A stretch of DNA of 64,000 nucleotides from JABDJZ01 sp047619685 (lineage in GTDB: Bacteria > Bacteroidota > Rhodothermia > Rhodothermales > UBA10348): NCBI GenBank assembly GCA_047619685.1, contig JBLHLC010000006.1, positions 62,001-126,000 of the forward strand, in the 5' to 3' direction. Below, piece after piece: positions 51,994-60,413 of the stretch. The notes beneath the pieces were generated by a model. The model saw nothing but the letters and a program-made list of their open reading frames with translations. It ran no database searches and was not told where the DNA came from. Each line of letters starts with the position of its first letter. Position 1 is the first letter of the stretch. The translations under genes and the position numbers were made by a program.

Positions 51994-52626
51994 CTAGGGT
52001 CGGGTAAGTGCTCGAAGTGCGGCAGCGGCCAAGTGGCCCAGGTCCAATACAGGAACGCCAATCCGGCCCCGGATGGCACTGAGAGACTCCTCGGCCAATC
52101 CAACATAGTCGAAGACGATGGCGTCTGCGCCTTCTGCCAGCGCCGCGACCATCTCCACCAGCTCCGGACCGGCAGTAAAAACGGCTGCCTTCACCTGGAA
52201 TCCGGCCTCACGCCATTTTCGCTCGGCAGGAACGCGCTGCGCTTCGAAGGGCACCAGCGCCAACAGTTGTTTGGCTCCCATGGCTCGAAGTACCTCGATG
52301 CCCAGCCTGAACGGATGCACGAGTGGCCTGTCTGCAACAAGGCCGGCGAATGGTCCGGCACACATCAACACGATCACGTCGGCGCCCGCGGACTCGAGGT
52401 TTCGGATCTGTTTCTGGACGAGAGGCGCCAACCAGGGTTCGTCCACCAGGACGTTGGTCCCATCGGCCAAACGAGTCGTCAGCGGGAACACGGTTGTTTC
52501 GTCCTCCTGTATCGGGAGCGCTCCCGGAAGGTCCAAAGCACCGCGTAAATCGATCTCTCCGCCGCCCAAAACGGCCAAGAGGTCGGGCCTGGGCGTTTGC
52601 CCTATGACTACCGCGCCTATCCGCAT
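51994..52626 (-). CDS. aroM: AroM family protein
   Basis: A 210-aa protein of the AroM family, whose activity is unknown; family members share the fold of Asp/Glu/hydantoin racemases as far as I know. The signature GAVVIGQTPRPDLL is at the N-terminus, and VLMCAGPFAGL holds Cys89. The second Cys of the usual DCmGY segment is Tyr (VFDYVGLAEE), so a two-base racemase mechanism would not be complete. The ATG at 52626 overlaps by 1 base with the TGA of the upstream binding-protein gene. Position next to a hydantoinase supports action on a ureide or amino-acid derivative; this is inference. Confidence 0.9.
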   Translation of the reverse strand: MRIGAVVIGQTPRPDLLAVLGGGEIDLRGALDLPGALPIQEDETTVFPLTTRLADGTNVLVDEPWLAPLVQKQIRNLESAGADVIVLMCAGPFAGLVADRPLVHPFRLGIEVLRAMGAKQLLALVPFEAQRVPAERKWREAGFQVKAAVFTAGPELVEMVAALAEGADAIVFDYVGLAEESLSAIRGRIGVPVLDLGHLAAAALRALTRP

Positions 52627-53999
52627 CAGTGAAAGATTGCGTATCCGTCCGGGGAGGGCGTCCAGCCAGCCAGGCGAGGGGCTACGGCGAAACAGCGCGA
52701 CGGGTTGTAGAGAAAGATCCACGGCGCATCGCGGCTGAGAATTCCGAACGCCTGTCCATAAAGAAGTTGCCGGCGCGCGATATCGGGCGAGGCCCGGGCC
52801 TGGTCCACCAGCCGGTCCACTTCCGGATTTTGATAACCCTGCCACCATGGCCCTCGGTGTCCCGAATGGAATTTCTCCCAGAGGACCCGGAAGGTGCTCG
52901 ACGGGCTGGAATCGAAACATGCAGCGTCGTGGATTCCCTTGTCGCGGACCCGGTCGGCATAGGCGGGCCGGTCCTCGTGGACCGCGATCTCGCAGTCAAT
53001 TCCTACTGCCGCGTAGTATTCGGCAAGCCGGGCGGCTACGCGCTGGGCCTCGTCCGGGAGCCGAGTCGGGACGTCGAGCGTAATTTTTCCCCCAACGATG
53101 CCGGACGACTCCAGAAGCCTCCGGGCCTCGGAAGGTTTGAAGGTGTAGCCCGGCGTGGATCCGTCAACGCCAAGATGTCGTGAAGTGAGTGGACCCTGGA
53201 TGGGCACTGCAGCACCACCAAGCTCTTCCCGGATCAGCGTTGGTACGTCCACAGCCCAATTCAAAGCCTGCCGGAAGGCGCGGGACGTACACGGTCCGCG
53301 TTCCAGATTACAGAGGAATGTGGTGCAGACGGTCGTGGCCGCGCGGACCTCTCCGGGTGCACCCGGGGCTACATCGGTTGCCACGTCGGCGTCGGCGCCC
53401 AGTCGGGCTTCGGGGTCTGCGATGCCGATGTACTCCAGGCGGGCGGGGAGCTCCTTCATCCCTCTGGGCGTGTGGGCCATACCGTCTCCAGCCCGCTCGA
53501 GCACGACTCGGTCCGAACCCGATTCCAAAACGCGGTAGGGGCCCGTGCCCACCGGGTGTCCATTGTAGGAACGTGGGATAATCGGGATATCCACCAGCAG
53601 GTCCAGCAGGTCCGCCGTGGGTGTCGCTGTGGTGAGGACCACAGTTTGCTCATCGTCCACCGCAACGGTTGCCCGCCTCAAGTAGCGCTGAAACACGCCC
53701 GAAGTACCGAGTTCGCCCTCAAGGACCTCGTCCCTCACCCTGCGCAGAGAGAACACTACGTCTTCAGCCTTCAGCGCCTGACCGTCGTGAAACATGGCGG
53801 GACGCAACACAAAACGCCACGTCCTCGCGTCTGCCGAGAGTGTGTAATCCGTGGCAAGTCCGTCTCGAAAATGCCCCCCGGCGCCGCGACGCACAAGCGC
53901 CTCATACACGCACGCATGAATACTGAGCCGCGACGGATCGTCCGAGGTCACATGAGGATCTCCGAACCGGACATGAGGCTGAGCAATCCGGACAGTCAC
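52626..53999 (-). CDS. Peptide-type ABC solute-binding protein without signal peptide (SBP_bac_5)
   Basis: A 457-aa protein of the DppA/OppA family, shorter than the normal 500-540 aa. It starts at GTG 53999-53997, overlapping the stop of the DUF6282 gene, directly in the mature domain: VRIAQPHVRFGDPHVTSDDP, HACVYEALVRRG, HDGQALKAEDVVFSL, HPVGTGPYRV, and CTFLCNLERGPC with the RQALNWAVDVPTLI helix. No signal or lipobox is seen, and the upstream frame is not coding-like. It may act in the cytoplasm, perhaps as a sensor, or be exported by an unknown route. Not seen as a pseudogene: the frame is intact. Confidence 0.85.
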   Translation of the reverse strand: MTVRIAQPHVRFGDPHVTSDDPSRLSIHACVYEALVRRGAGGHFRDGLATDYTLSADARTWRFVLRPAMFHDGQALKAEDVVFSLRRVRDEVLEGELGTSGVFQRYLRRATVAVDDEQTVVLTTATPTADLLDLLVDIPIIPRSYNGHPVGTGPYRVLESGSDRVVLERAGDGMAHTPRGMKELPARLEYIGIADPEARLGADADVATDVAPGAPGEVRAATTVCTTFLCNLERGPCTSRAFRQALNWAVDVPTLIREELGGAAVPIQGPLTSRHLGVDGSTPGYTFKPSEARRLLESSGIVGGKITLDVPTRLPDEAQRVAARLAEYYAAVGIDCEIAVHEDRPAYADRVRDKGIHDAACFDSSPSSTFRVLWEKFHSGHRGPWWQGYQNPEVDRLVDQARASPDIARRQLLYGQAFGILSRDAPWIFLYNPSRCFAVAPRLAGWTPSPDGYAIFH

Positions 54000-55033
54000 C
54001 CGGCATCCTCTTCTGTTTCCGGCAGCGGATCGAGCCCAAGGAGTTTCTCCGGATTGGTCTTGATCATCGTCCGGATATCCTCCGGGGAGATTCCGAGGTC
54101 CAGCATGCAGGCCACAAACTCGCGAAAGCCTTCGACCGGTGTGGGAAGGGTGTACACACCAAAGTCGGAACCCAGGATGCATCGATGGGCCCCCAGTTCG
54201 CGGATCTGCTCGGATACCTTCTTGACGCCGCCCGAGGGCGCGTCCTCCATGCCCTCGTCGATGGACATGTACTTCCGCTCCACGTAGTAGTGGGTCTTCG
54301 GAATAGGCGTGGTGTGGGTGTAGGCGGCCAGCGTGTATTCGATGTACGCGCCACGATCCGCCATCGTGACGAGCTCCTCCATCGTAGCAATCTTGGTGAC
54401 TGAACTTGCCACAAGGATGCGTTTGATGCCGTACTCCACGCACAACTCGGTGAGGCGCAGCGCCTCGGGTACCGAAATGTGCCCGGTGTTCAAATAAACA
54501 TGCGGGTGCTCGGCGATGAGCGTCAGGATTTCGTCCAGCTCGGGGCCGGGTTTACCCTCCAGCGGAATTCGGATGCACCTGTCCAACTCCTCTGCCTTGA
54601 ACGCCGGGTACAGTTCGCTGAGGGGGACGAATGCCCCATCCACGATCTGGCCTTCGCGGGCAGCCTGGAAGTACGTCGAGTGTGCGCCGAAGCTGATGTA
54701 TTTGGCGCCGGTCCCGTAGTACAGGGCGGTCTTTACCGCGCGCGGGTTCATCCCGCCGTAGACGGTGTTGAGGATGAGTCCGCCGAACGTTTCGAAGTCG
54801 GGGACCACCCTGTTTACAATCCAGGAGGTCCCGTTGGACATCTCGAAGACGTCCATGTAGACGATGGCGCGCATGCCCGCATCCCGGGCCTCTATGGCGG
54901 CCTCGACCGGGTCCACGCGTCGGGGGCTGCTGAAAATGTGCGGGCCGGCGTGCACGTGAATGTCGATGGCTCCCCGGAGGAGCGAACGCGACAGCTCGTA
55001 GGAGCGGCCGGGAGGGAGGAGATAGTCGCTCAT
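53996..55033 (-). CDS. DUF6282 family amidohydrolase-like protein
   Basis: A 345-aa protein of the metal-dependent hydrolase TIM-barrel group named DUF6282. The N-terminal GAIDIHVHAGPHIFSSPRR holds the HxH metal motif, EARDAGMRAIVYMDVF follows, then HPHVYLNTGHIS with a His and GSDFGVYTLP with the last Asp. These match a binuclear amidohydrolase with unknown substrate. It overlaps the desuccinylase-like gene (ATGA) upstream and the binding-protein gene (GTGA) downstream, so all three are translated together. The pairing with AstE-like and hydantoinase genes suggests one degradative pathway. Confidence 0.9.
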   Translation of the reverse strand: MSDYLLPPGRSYELSRSLLRGAIDIHVHAGPHIFSSPRRVDPVEAAIEARDAGMRAIVYMDVFEMSNGTSWIVNRVVPDFETFGGLILNTVYGGMNPRAVKTALYYGTGAKYISFGAHSTYFQAAREGQIVDGAFVPLSELYPAFKAEELDRCIRIPLEGKPGPELDEILTLIAEHPHVYLNTGHISVPEALRLTELCVEYGIKRILVASSVTKIATMEELVTMADRGAYIEYTLAAYTHTTPIPKTHYYVERKYMSIDEGMEDAPSGGVKKVSEQIRELGAHRCILGSDFGVYTLPTPVEGFREFVACMLDLGISPEDIRTMIKTNPEKLLGLDPLPETEEDAG

Positions 55034-55983
55034 GCTTTGCGCGCCTCTGCTTTAGGGGTCCAGTCCACACCTTCGGGCGGCGAGCCGTCCAGCGTACCGA
55101 TCCACACCAGGAAGCCGTCCTTCTTTGCCGGCATGCCCACATTCAGATTCATCACACACGCATCCTGGGGTGCGGTTACGGTCTGGAGAATTTCTCCGAA
55201 GTAGTCGCGGACAATTCCCAGGCGCTGTCCGGCCACGACCATCTGCCCCACTTCGACTTCGGGAAAGAACACGCCCGGCCCATCGCCCGTCAGCCACCAT
55301 CGATCGCCGATGATTTTGGGTGCCGCTACCGGGTGAGCCTCCTCGTCCAGAAAGTCCAGCTCCCTGAGCACGTTGAGGATACCGTTGTACATGATGGTGT
55401 CGTCGCGGTCTCCCTTTTCTCCCACCTCGGGCGTTATTTCAGGGATTTGGAGCTCATCGCACAGGCCTTTATTTGGCCACAGCCACCAGGCTGCTCTTGC
55501 TCCGGACGGGTCTGGTGGCGGCTCCCCGCGGTACCTGGAAAGGCTGATGATCCCCGCGCCGAACGCCTCCGACATGCGCATGGCCGTGGCATCCGCCTGG
55601 GCGTCACTGATGAACCGACAGATCACGTATGGGTGCATTCCTTCAGTGAACTCGCCACCGTGGCAGTTGATGATGTACTGGCTGCCCGTGGCCGCCTCTT
55701 TCATCATGTCCCGGATTTCGGGGTGTGTCGGGGCGAACTGGATCCAATCGTTCAAGGACTCCTCGTGAGTCGCCATCACCACGACGACGGTGCCGCGGAC
55801 ATCGGCTGGATCAAGCTCTCGGTAGAGCCTCATGGCAGCCTCAATGCCGGCGTATTCGGTGCCGTGCTGTCCGGCGAACACGGTAAGTCTCTCGCCGGGC
55901 CGGGCGCCGTGGATAATGCCTACAGGCATCCGGCGTTCGCGGCCATCTGACGTGGCCCGTGTCAGAAAAGTGGGTTCCTTCAT
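55030..55983 (-). CDS. Succinylglutamate desuccinylase/aspartoacylase family protein
   Basis: A 317-aa zinc carboxypeptidase-like amidase that cleaves N-acyl groups from amino acids. The metal site is FAGQHGTEYAG (His, Glu) and INCHGGEFT (His). The C-terminal beta domain (GVFFPEVEVGQMVVAGQRLG, GFLVWIG) is present. Members include AstE, aspartoacylase and ectoine-type deacetylases; the substrate here is open. Its ATG overlaps the stop of the LivJ-like gene, and its stop overlaps the DUF6282 start. An N-acyl-amino-acid product of the imported compound would suit its place in the cluster. Confidence 0.92.
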   Translation of the reverse strand: MKEPTFLTRATSDGRERRMPVGIIHGARPGERLTVFAGQHGTEYAGIEAAMRLYRELDPADVRGTVVVVMATHEESLNDWIQFAPTHPEIRDMMKEAATGSQYIINCHGGEFTEGMHPYVICRFISDAQADATAMRMSEAFGAGIISLSRYRGEPPPDPSGARAAWWLWPNKGLCDELQIPEITPEVGEKGDRDDTIMYNGILNVLRELDFLDEEAHPVAAPKIIGDRWWLTGDGPGVFFPEVEVGQMVVAGQRLGIVRDYFGEILQTVTAPQDACVMNLNVGMPAKKDGFLVWIGTLDGSPPEGVDWTPKAEARKA

Positions 55984-57059
55984 GATGATTGGGAGAGGAG
56001 ATCGTCGACTAGTCCGACAAATTCACGCTGGCCATCGCGACATCTGTACAGGCCAATGTCAGGGTTCATAAGGTCCCCGTGCTTGTCGAAGCTGACCGGC
56101 CCGATTGAGCCTGGCCACACATCGATGGAATGCATCGCGTCAAGGATGGCGGTACGGTCGGTGGACTGGGAAAGGCGCATCGACTCCAGAATCAGATTCG
56201 CGCAGTCGTACGCCTCGGGCGCGTACTGCGGGGCGCCCAACATCTCAGGGAAACGATCGGCGAAGGCCACCAGGAAGGGTTTTGCCGAAGGCTTGATGCG
56301 CATATCGATGCCCGCAAGCGAGTGGTACGGCGCCTCGGTGTCCAGGCAGGGCACCTCCAGGAAGGCGTATGGCTTCAGCGCATCGCTCCCAAGGAAAACG
56401 GCCTTCAGTCCCCGGTCACGGAGCCGGTGTGCAATGATGTGCGATTGATTCCAGTAGATCGCGAAGTAGACCAGGTCGGGTTCGCAAGCCAGCGTGGCTT
56501 CCACCAGCGCATCAAAGTCCAGATAGGCTGACGAGGCGCTGTACTCATGTTGCAGGACCGGTGGCGAGCCAAGGCGCGCCGCCTCCTCGGAGAAAATACG
56601 GGCGATAGGCCCGCCCCAGGCAGAGTCCTCATTCAGTACCGCGATCCGTTTGGCGCCCAGGTAGCTGGCGGCCACGCGGCCCAACGCGCGCCCCTGCACT
56701 TCATCGTTGGCGACGGTCCTGAAGAAATTGGGATGGCCGTCCGCCGTTAGGAGCGGGCTCGAAGCCTCTGAACTCAGCTGCAGCAGCCCGGCTTCGCGGA
56801 AAATGGCCTGGGTGATCACAGCCATCGCGCTGTTGCCGGGTCCCACAACGGCCACGGTGTCCTCGCGGGCGCAAAAGGCGGCGGCGGCGGCGCGGGCCAC
56901 ATCGGCGTTCTTGCCGTCAACGATGGGCTCGAGCGCCACGACCACGGGAAGGTCTCCCCGGTCGTTGGCCTCCTCCACTGCCAGGGTTGCGGCGCAGTAA
57001 CCCCCGACGGTAAACGGGTCTGTTCCGGAGACCTGATATCCAATGACGGCAGTTTTCAT
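55980..57059 (-). CDS. LivJ-type ligand-binding protein lacking a signal peptide
   Basis: A 359-aa Peripla_BP_6-type protein. The mature fold begins at once: KTAVIGYQVSGTDPFTVGG, VEEANDRGD, AVVGPGNSAMA, LLQLSSEASSPLL, FFRTVANDEVQG and IAVLNEDSAWG. There is no signal peptide, and an extension is not possible, since an in-frame TAG lies at 57074-57072, five codons before the ATG. No Liv-type permease or ATPase is present. The nearest analogy is AmiC, a cytosolic amide sensor; regulation of this operon is therefore possible. It starts 12 bases past the DppC stop. Alternatively it is exported in some other way. Confidence 0.88.
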   Translation of the reverse strand: MKTAVIGYQVSGTDPFTVGGYCAATLAVEEANDRGDLPVVVALEPIVDGKNADVARAAAAAFCAREDTVAVVGPGNSAMAVITQAIFREAGLLQLSSEASSPLLTADGHPNFFRTVANDEVQGRALGRVAASYLGAKRIAVLNEDSAWGGPIARIFSEEAARLGSPPVLQHEYSASSAYLDFDALVEATLACEPDLVYFAIYWNQSHIIAHRLRDRGLKAVFLGSDALKPYAFLEVPCLDTEAPYHSLAGIDMRIKPSAKPFLVAFADRFPEMLGAPQYAPEAYDCANLILESMRLSQSTDRTAILDAMHSIDVWPGSIGPVSFDKHGDLMNPDIGLYRCRDGQREFVGLVDDLLSQSS

Positions 57060-57071
57060 ATGGGCAAAGTT

Positions 57072-57929
57072 CTAGTCGGTGAGGGTTGGGTCAAGATAGT
57101 CGCGCAGCCAATCTCCCAGCATGTTCACGCTGTAGACCACAAGCATGAGCGCAATACCCGGCAGCGTGGACACCCACCAGGCAATTCGAAGGTAATTGCG
57201 TCCTTCTCCAAGCATCCCGCCCCATGTTGGCGTAGTCGGAGGGACTCCGACGCCAAGGAAACTGAGAGACGCCTCGTTGATGATACTCGTGGCCAGGGCA
57301 AAGCTGGCTATGACAATGATGGGGCTCAGTACGTTGGGCACCACATGTCGCCAGATGATGTGCCAGGGCCCCGCGCCGATTGCGCGCGAGGCTGTAATGT
57401 AGTCCTCCTCGCAGACGGCCAGAGTTTGTGCCCTCGCGACCCGGCAAAAGGGCGCCCACGTGGCCAGGCTGAGGACAAAGATCACGTTCCAGAGCGACGG
57501 CCCAAGGATGGCCATAATGGCCACGGCCAGCAGTATCGAAGGGAAAGCCAGCTGTATATCGACCAGGCGCATGATCACGGTCTCTATCCAGCCGCGCCAG
57601 TACCCGGCCACAACCCCTAGCAGTGCCCCGATCGTCCCACCCACCAACACGGTGGCTACGCCCACAAACAGCGACACGCGCGCGCCAAACAGAATTCGAC
57701 TCAGGAGGTCGCGCCCCACTGCGTCTGTGCCCAGAGGATGCCCCGGCGGACCGCCCAGCCACGACGGTGCTGCCAGCCGATTGCGAATATCGATGTGTTC
57801 GGGATCGAAGGGAGAGAGCAGCGGAGCCGCAATGGCCGCCAGGACAATCGCGCCCAGAACCACAGCGCCCGCCGCTGCAAACCGCGACCGAAACAGTTGC
57901 CGGAGGATATGGCGGCCGGGCTCAGGCAT
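57072..57929 (-). CDS. dppC: Peptide/nickel ABC transporter permease (DppC/OppC type)
   Basis: A 285-aa inner-membrane permease with an N-terminal helix and a five-helix core. Landmarks are HPLGTDAVGRDLLSRILFGARVS, the EAA-type loop around ARAQTLAVCEEDYITASRAIGAG then RHVVPNVLSPIIV, and LSFLGVGVPPTTPTWGGML. It pairs with the DppB-like protein, overlapping its stop by 8 bases, and with the two ATPases at 47667-49651. The ATG at 57929 is preferred to the one 25 codons upstream within dppB. Confidence 0.94.
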   Translation of the reverse strand: MPEPGRHILRQLFRSRFAAAGAVVLGAIVLAAIAAPLLSPFDPEHIDIRNRLAAPSWLGGPPGHPLGTDAVGRDLLSRILFGARVSLFVGVATVLVGGTIGALLGVVAGYWRGWIETVIMRLVDIQLAFPSILLAVAIMAILGPSLWNVIFVLSLATWAPFCRVARAQTLAVCEEDYITASRAIGAGPWHIIWRHVVPNVLSPIIVIASFALATSIINEASLSFLGVGVPPTTPTWGGMLGEGRNYLRIAWWVSTLPGIALMLVVYSVNMLGDWLRDYLDPTLTD

Positions 57930-58839
57930 TCCGAATTCGGGGGTCCAGATACGAATAACTGAGATCCACCAGCAGGTTGGCAATGACAAACAGCATGGCC
58001 CCAAAGGTGATCACCCCTTGAACCAGCGGGAGGTCGCGTGCCTGAATGGCCTGAATGGTGAGGCGGCCGATGCCCGGATACGCGAAAACCGTTTCGGTGA
58101 CAAGGGCTCCGCCAAGCAGGCTGCCTAGCTCCAGGCCCAGCAGGGTCACCACTGGAATGAGGGCGTTCCTGAGGGCGTGCCCGTAGTTCACCTTCCAGGG
58201 AGGAAGTCCCTTGGCCCGGGCGGTCCGGATGTAATCGTGGCTCAACACGTCCAGCATGCTGGAACGCACCAGTCGGGCAATCCTTGCGGTCGAAAATGTG
58301 GCCAGTGTGATGGCGGGAAGGATTAGGTGAAGCGGAGACCCTCGGCCTGAGATGGGGAGCCAGCGAAGCGTCACCCCAAAAACCAGGATGAAAAGAATCC
58401 CGAGCCAGAACGTGGGGACGGACTGCGCCAGAAGGGCACCGCCCATCGCGATTCTGTCCGCAGGAGAATTTCGCCGGACGGCAGACAACACGCCCACAGG
58501 AATCGCCACGACGATGATGATGGCGAATGCCGCCAACGTCAGTTCCGCGGTGGCGGGAAACCGTTCAAGAATCAACTGGGTCACCGGGACCTGCTGCCTC
58601 ACAGAGACCCCGAAATCGCCCTGGAGGATTCGGCCCAGGTACTCTACGTACTGGACGAGGAGAGGGCGGTCAAACCCCATGTAGTCACGGAATGCGGCGA
58701 CCTGTTCGGCCGTCCAGTGCTCCCCGATCATGAGGGTGGCCGGATCGCCCGAAAGCAGGGTCAGCAGGAAGGCAATCGACGCGACCGCCCACAGTATGAA
58801 TACAGTCTGGAGCAGCCGTCCGGCGATGTACCTCAGCAT
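57922..58839 (-). CDS. dppB: Peptide/nickel ABC transporter permease (DppB/OppB type)
   Basis: A 305-aa inner-membrane permease. The N-terminus MLRYIAGRLLQTVFILWAVASIAFLLTLLSGDPA is typical, followed by YMGFDRPLLVQYVEYLGRILQGDFG, and the EAA loop around ARAKGLPPWKVNYGHALRNALIPVVTLLGLELGSLLGGALVTETVF. It forms the channel with DppC for import of a peptide-like compound. It starts 9 bases after the DppA stop. Complete. Confidence 0.95.
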   Translation of the reverse strand: MLRYIAGRLLQTVFILWAVASIAFLLTLLSGDPATLMIGEHWTAEQVAAFRDYMGFDRPLLVQYVEYLGRILQGDFGVSVRQQVPVTQLILERFPATAELTLAAFAIIIVVAIPVGVLSAVRRNSPADRIAMGGALLAQSVPTFWLGILFILVFGVTLRWLPISGRGSPLHLILPAITLATFSTARIARLVRSSMLDVLSHDYIRTARAKGLPPWKVNYGHALRNALIPVVTLLGLELGSLLGGALVTETVFAYPGIGRLTIQAIQARDLPLVQGVITFGAMLFVIANLLVDLSYSYLDPRIRNA

Positions 58840-58848
58840 GCCAGCACC

Positions 58849-60381
58849 TTAGGGCGTTTCCGTCCAGTTCACATCCCACAGGTGGATCACCTCGTCCATG
58901 CGCGGACTCCAGCTGATGCGGTCGCTCACGCCGTAGGTATCTACCTGGATGTAGAGAAAAATCCAGGGCGCCTCCTCCAGAACGAGCTCCTGCATCTCGA
59001 GACCGATCTGGTAGCGGCGTTCCGAATCCATCGTCTCAAGAAGCTCCGACCACAGCTTCTCGTAGGCAGCATTCTCCCAGTTATAGAAATTGCTGGGGCT
59101 GGTGATTGTCAGGTCGGCCGCTTCCGTTTGAAGTTCGAACTCGCCTCCTGAGGCCTGCATGAACAGTCCCGGGAGGTCATGGCCCAGGAGCTTCGTCCGG
59201 TAGTTGCCCCACTCATAGGTCCGGACGCCCTCTTTCAGGGTAACGCCCACCTCAGCCAACTGAGAGGCGATGGTCTGGGCCAGCTCAAAGTCCTGGATCC
59301 ACTTTCCAATGGGCGTGTCCAGACTCGCCAGTTCGAACCCGTTGGGGTACCCGGCCTCGGCCAGAAGCTGGCGCGCGCGGGCGGGATCGTACGCGTACGG
59401 CGACAAGTCGGGGTGCCTGAACGGGGGATTGAAAACCGCTGCCATGCGCGTGGCGGCACCGCCATACAGCCCCTCGTTTATGGCGTCGAAATCGATGGCG
59501 TAATTCAAGGCTTGCCGGACCCGGGTGTCCGTGAGGGGCTCAGGGCCTCCCTGGGTCTTGATTCCGATCATCACGCGACGTCCACCAGATACCGTGGCAA
59601 CGTGTACATCCGAGGACCTCTCAAGCAGGCCAGCCTGGTCGAAGGGCAGGTCACCGATGATGTGGATCGTGCCTATTTCAAGCTCGGCAACCCGGGTGGA
59701 AATCTCCGGAATCGCCCGGAAAACCACTTTGTCCAGCGCAGGAGCCGGGCCCCAGTAGTCCGGATTCCGGGCTAGGGTGACATGGCTGTCGCGAATGCGT
59801 TCCTGGAGGACGTAGGGACCGGTACCGACAGGATTCTCCGCCCTTTCCGCATCGCCGGCACCTCCGTAGTGCCCGGGCGCCAGCATGTAGATCTGCGTCA
59901 TATAGAACGGCAGGAGGGCCTTGGGCCGTGCCGTGTCGATGCTGACCGTAAGTGGGTCGATGACGACGACCCGGGTAATCTCCGACGATGGCAGCGCAAC
60001 GGAAGCGCCGCCAACAACCATGCCCTGACGGTTGCGCTCAATGAAGAGATCGACACTGAACTTGACGGCCTCCCCGTCAAACGGTTCGCCATTGGTAAAT
60101 CGGACCCCTTCGCGAAGATGGAACACCCAGGTGGTGTCTCCCGGGAGCCTCTCCCAACTGGTAGCCAGAGAGGGGACCGTCTCCATCTCGCGATCCAGAA
60201 ACGTGAGCGTCTGGAAGATGTGGTCTCCCAACGAGATCTCGACGCGGCTGAACATGCCGAACGGGTCCAGTGTGGATATATCCGTCGAACTCCCAACCGT
60301 CAGCACCGGCTCTCCCGCGCAAGCGGTGAGACCGGTCAACAAGGCTGCAAGGACCAGGCTTCGTATCAAGGCGTCTCCCAT
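58849..60381 (-). CDS. dppA: Peptide ABC transporter solute-binding lipoprotein (DppA/OppA type)
   Basis: A 510-aa exported lipoprotein (MGDALIRSLVLAALLTGLTAC, then CAGEPVLTVGSS). SBP_bac_5 features are TVGSSTDISTLDPFG, FHLREGVRFTNGEPFDGEAVKFSV, ENPVGTGPYVLQER, and RVRQALNYAIDFDAI. It captures the substrate and hands it to DppBC. The ATG at 60381 gives a good signal peptide; the one 30 bases upstream would weaken it. It follows the SDR gene by 32 bases and heads the transporter part of the operon. Confidence 0.93.
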   Translation of the reverse strand: MGDALIRSLVLAALLTGLTACAGEPVLTVGSSTDISTLDPFGMFSRVEISLGDHIFQTLTFLDREMETVPSLATSWERLPGDTTWVFHLREGVRFTNGEPFDGEAVKFSVDLFIERNRQGMVVGGASVALPSSEITRVVVIDPLTVSIDTARPKALLPFYMTQIYMLAPGHYGGAGDAERAENPVGTGPYVLQERIRDSHVTLARNPDYWGPAPALDKVVFRAIPEISTRVAELEIGTIHIIGDLPFDQAGLLERSSDVHVATVSGGRRVMIGIKTQGGPEPLTDTRVRQALNYAIDFDAINEGLYGGAATRMAAVFNPPFRHPDLSPYAYDPARARQLLAEAGYPNGFELASLDTPIGKWIQDFELAQTIASQLAEVGVTLKEGVRTYEWGNYRTKLLGHDLPGLFMQASGGEFELQTEAADLTITSPSNFYNWENAAYEKLWSELLETMDSERRYQIGLEMQELVLEEAPWIFLYIQVDTYGVSDRISWSPRMDEVIHLWDVNWTETP

Positions 60382-60413
60382 GGCGTAAACATAAGAGGAA
60401 CCACGTGTCATGC

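Noticed and set aside
52627..52920. N-terminal extension of AroM
   Set aside because: The added 98 residues lie inside the binding-protein gene and show low-complexity shadow sequence; the conserved start is at 52626.
54000..54443. N-terminal extension of the second binding protein that could hold a signal peptide
   Set aside because: The extra residues are His/Gly/Arg-rich shadow of the DUF6282 gene with no hydrophobic segment.
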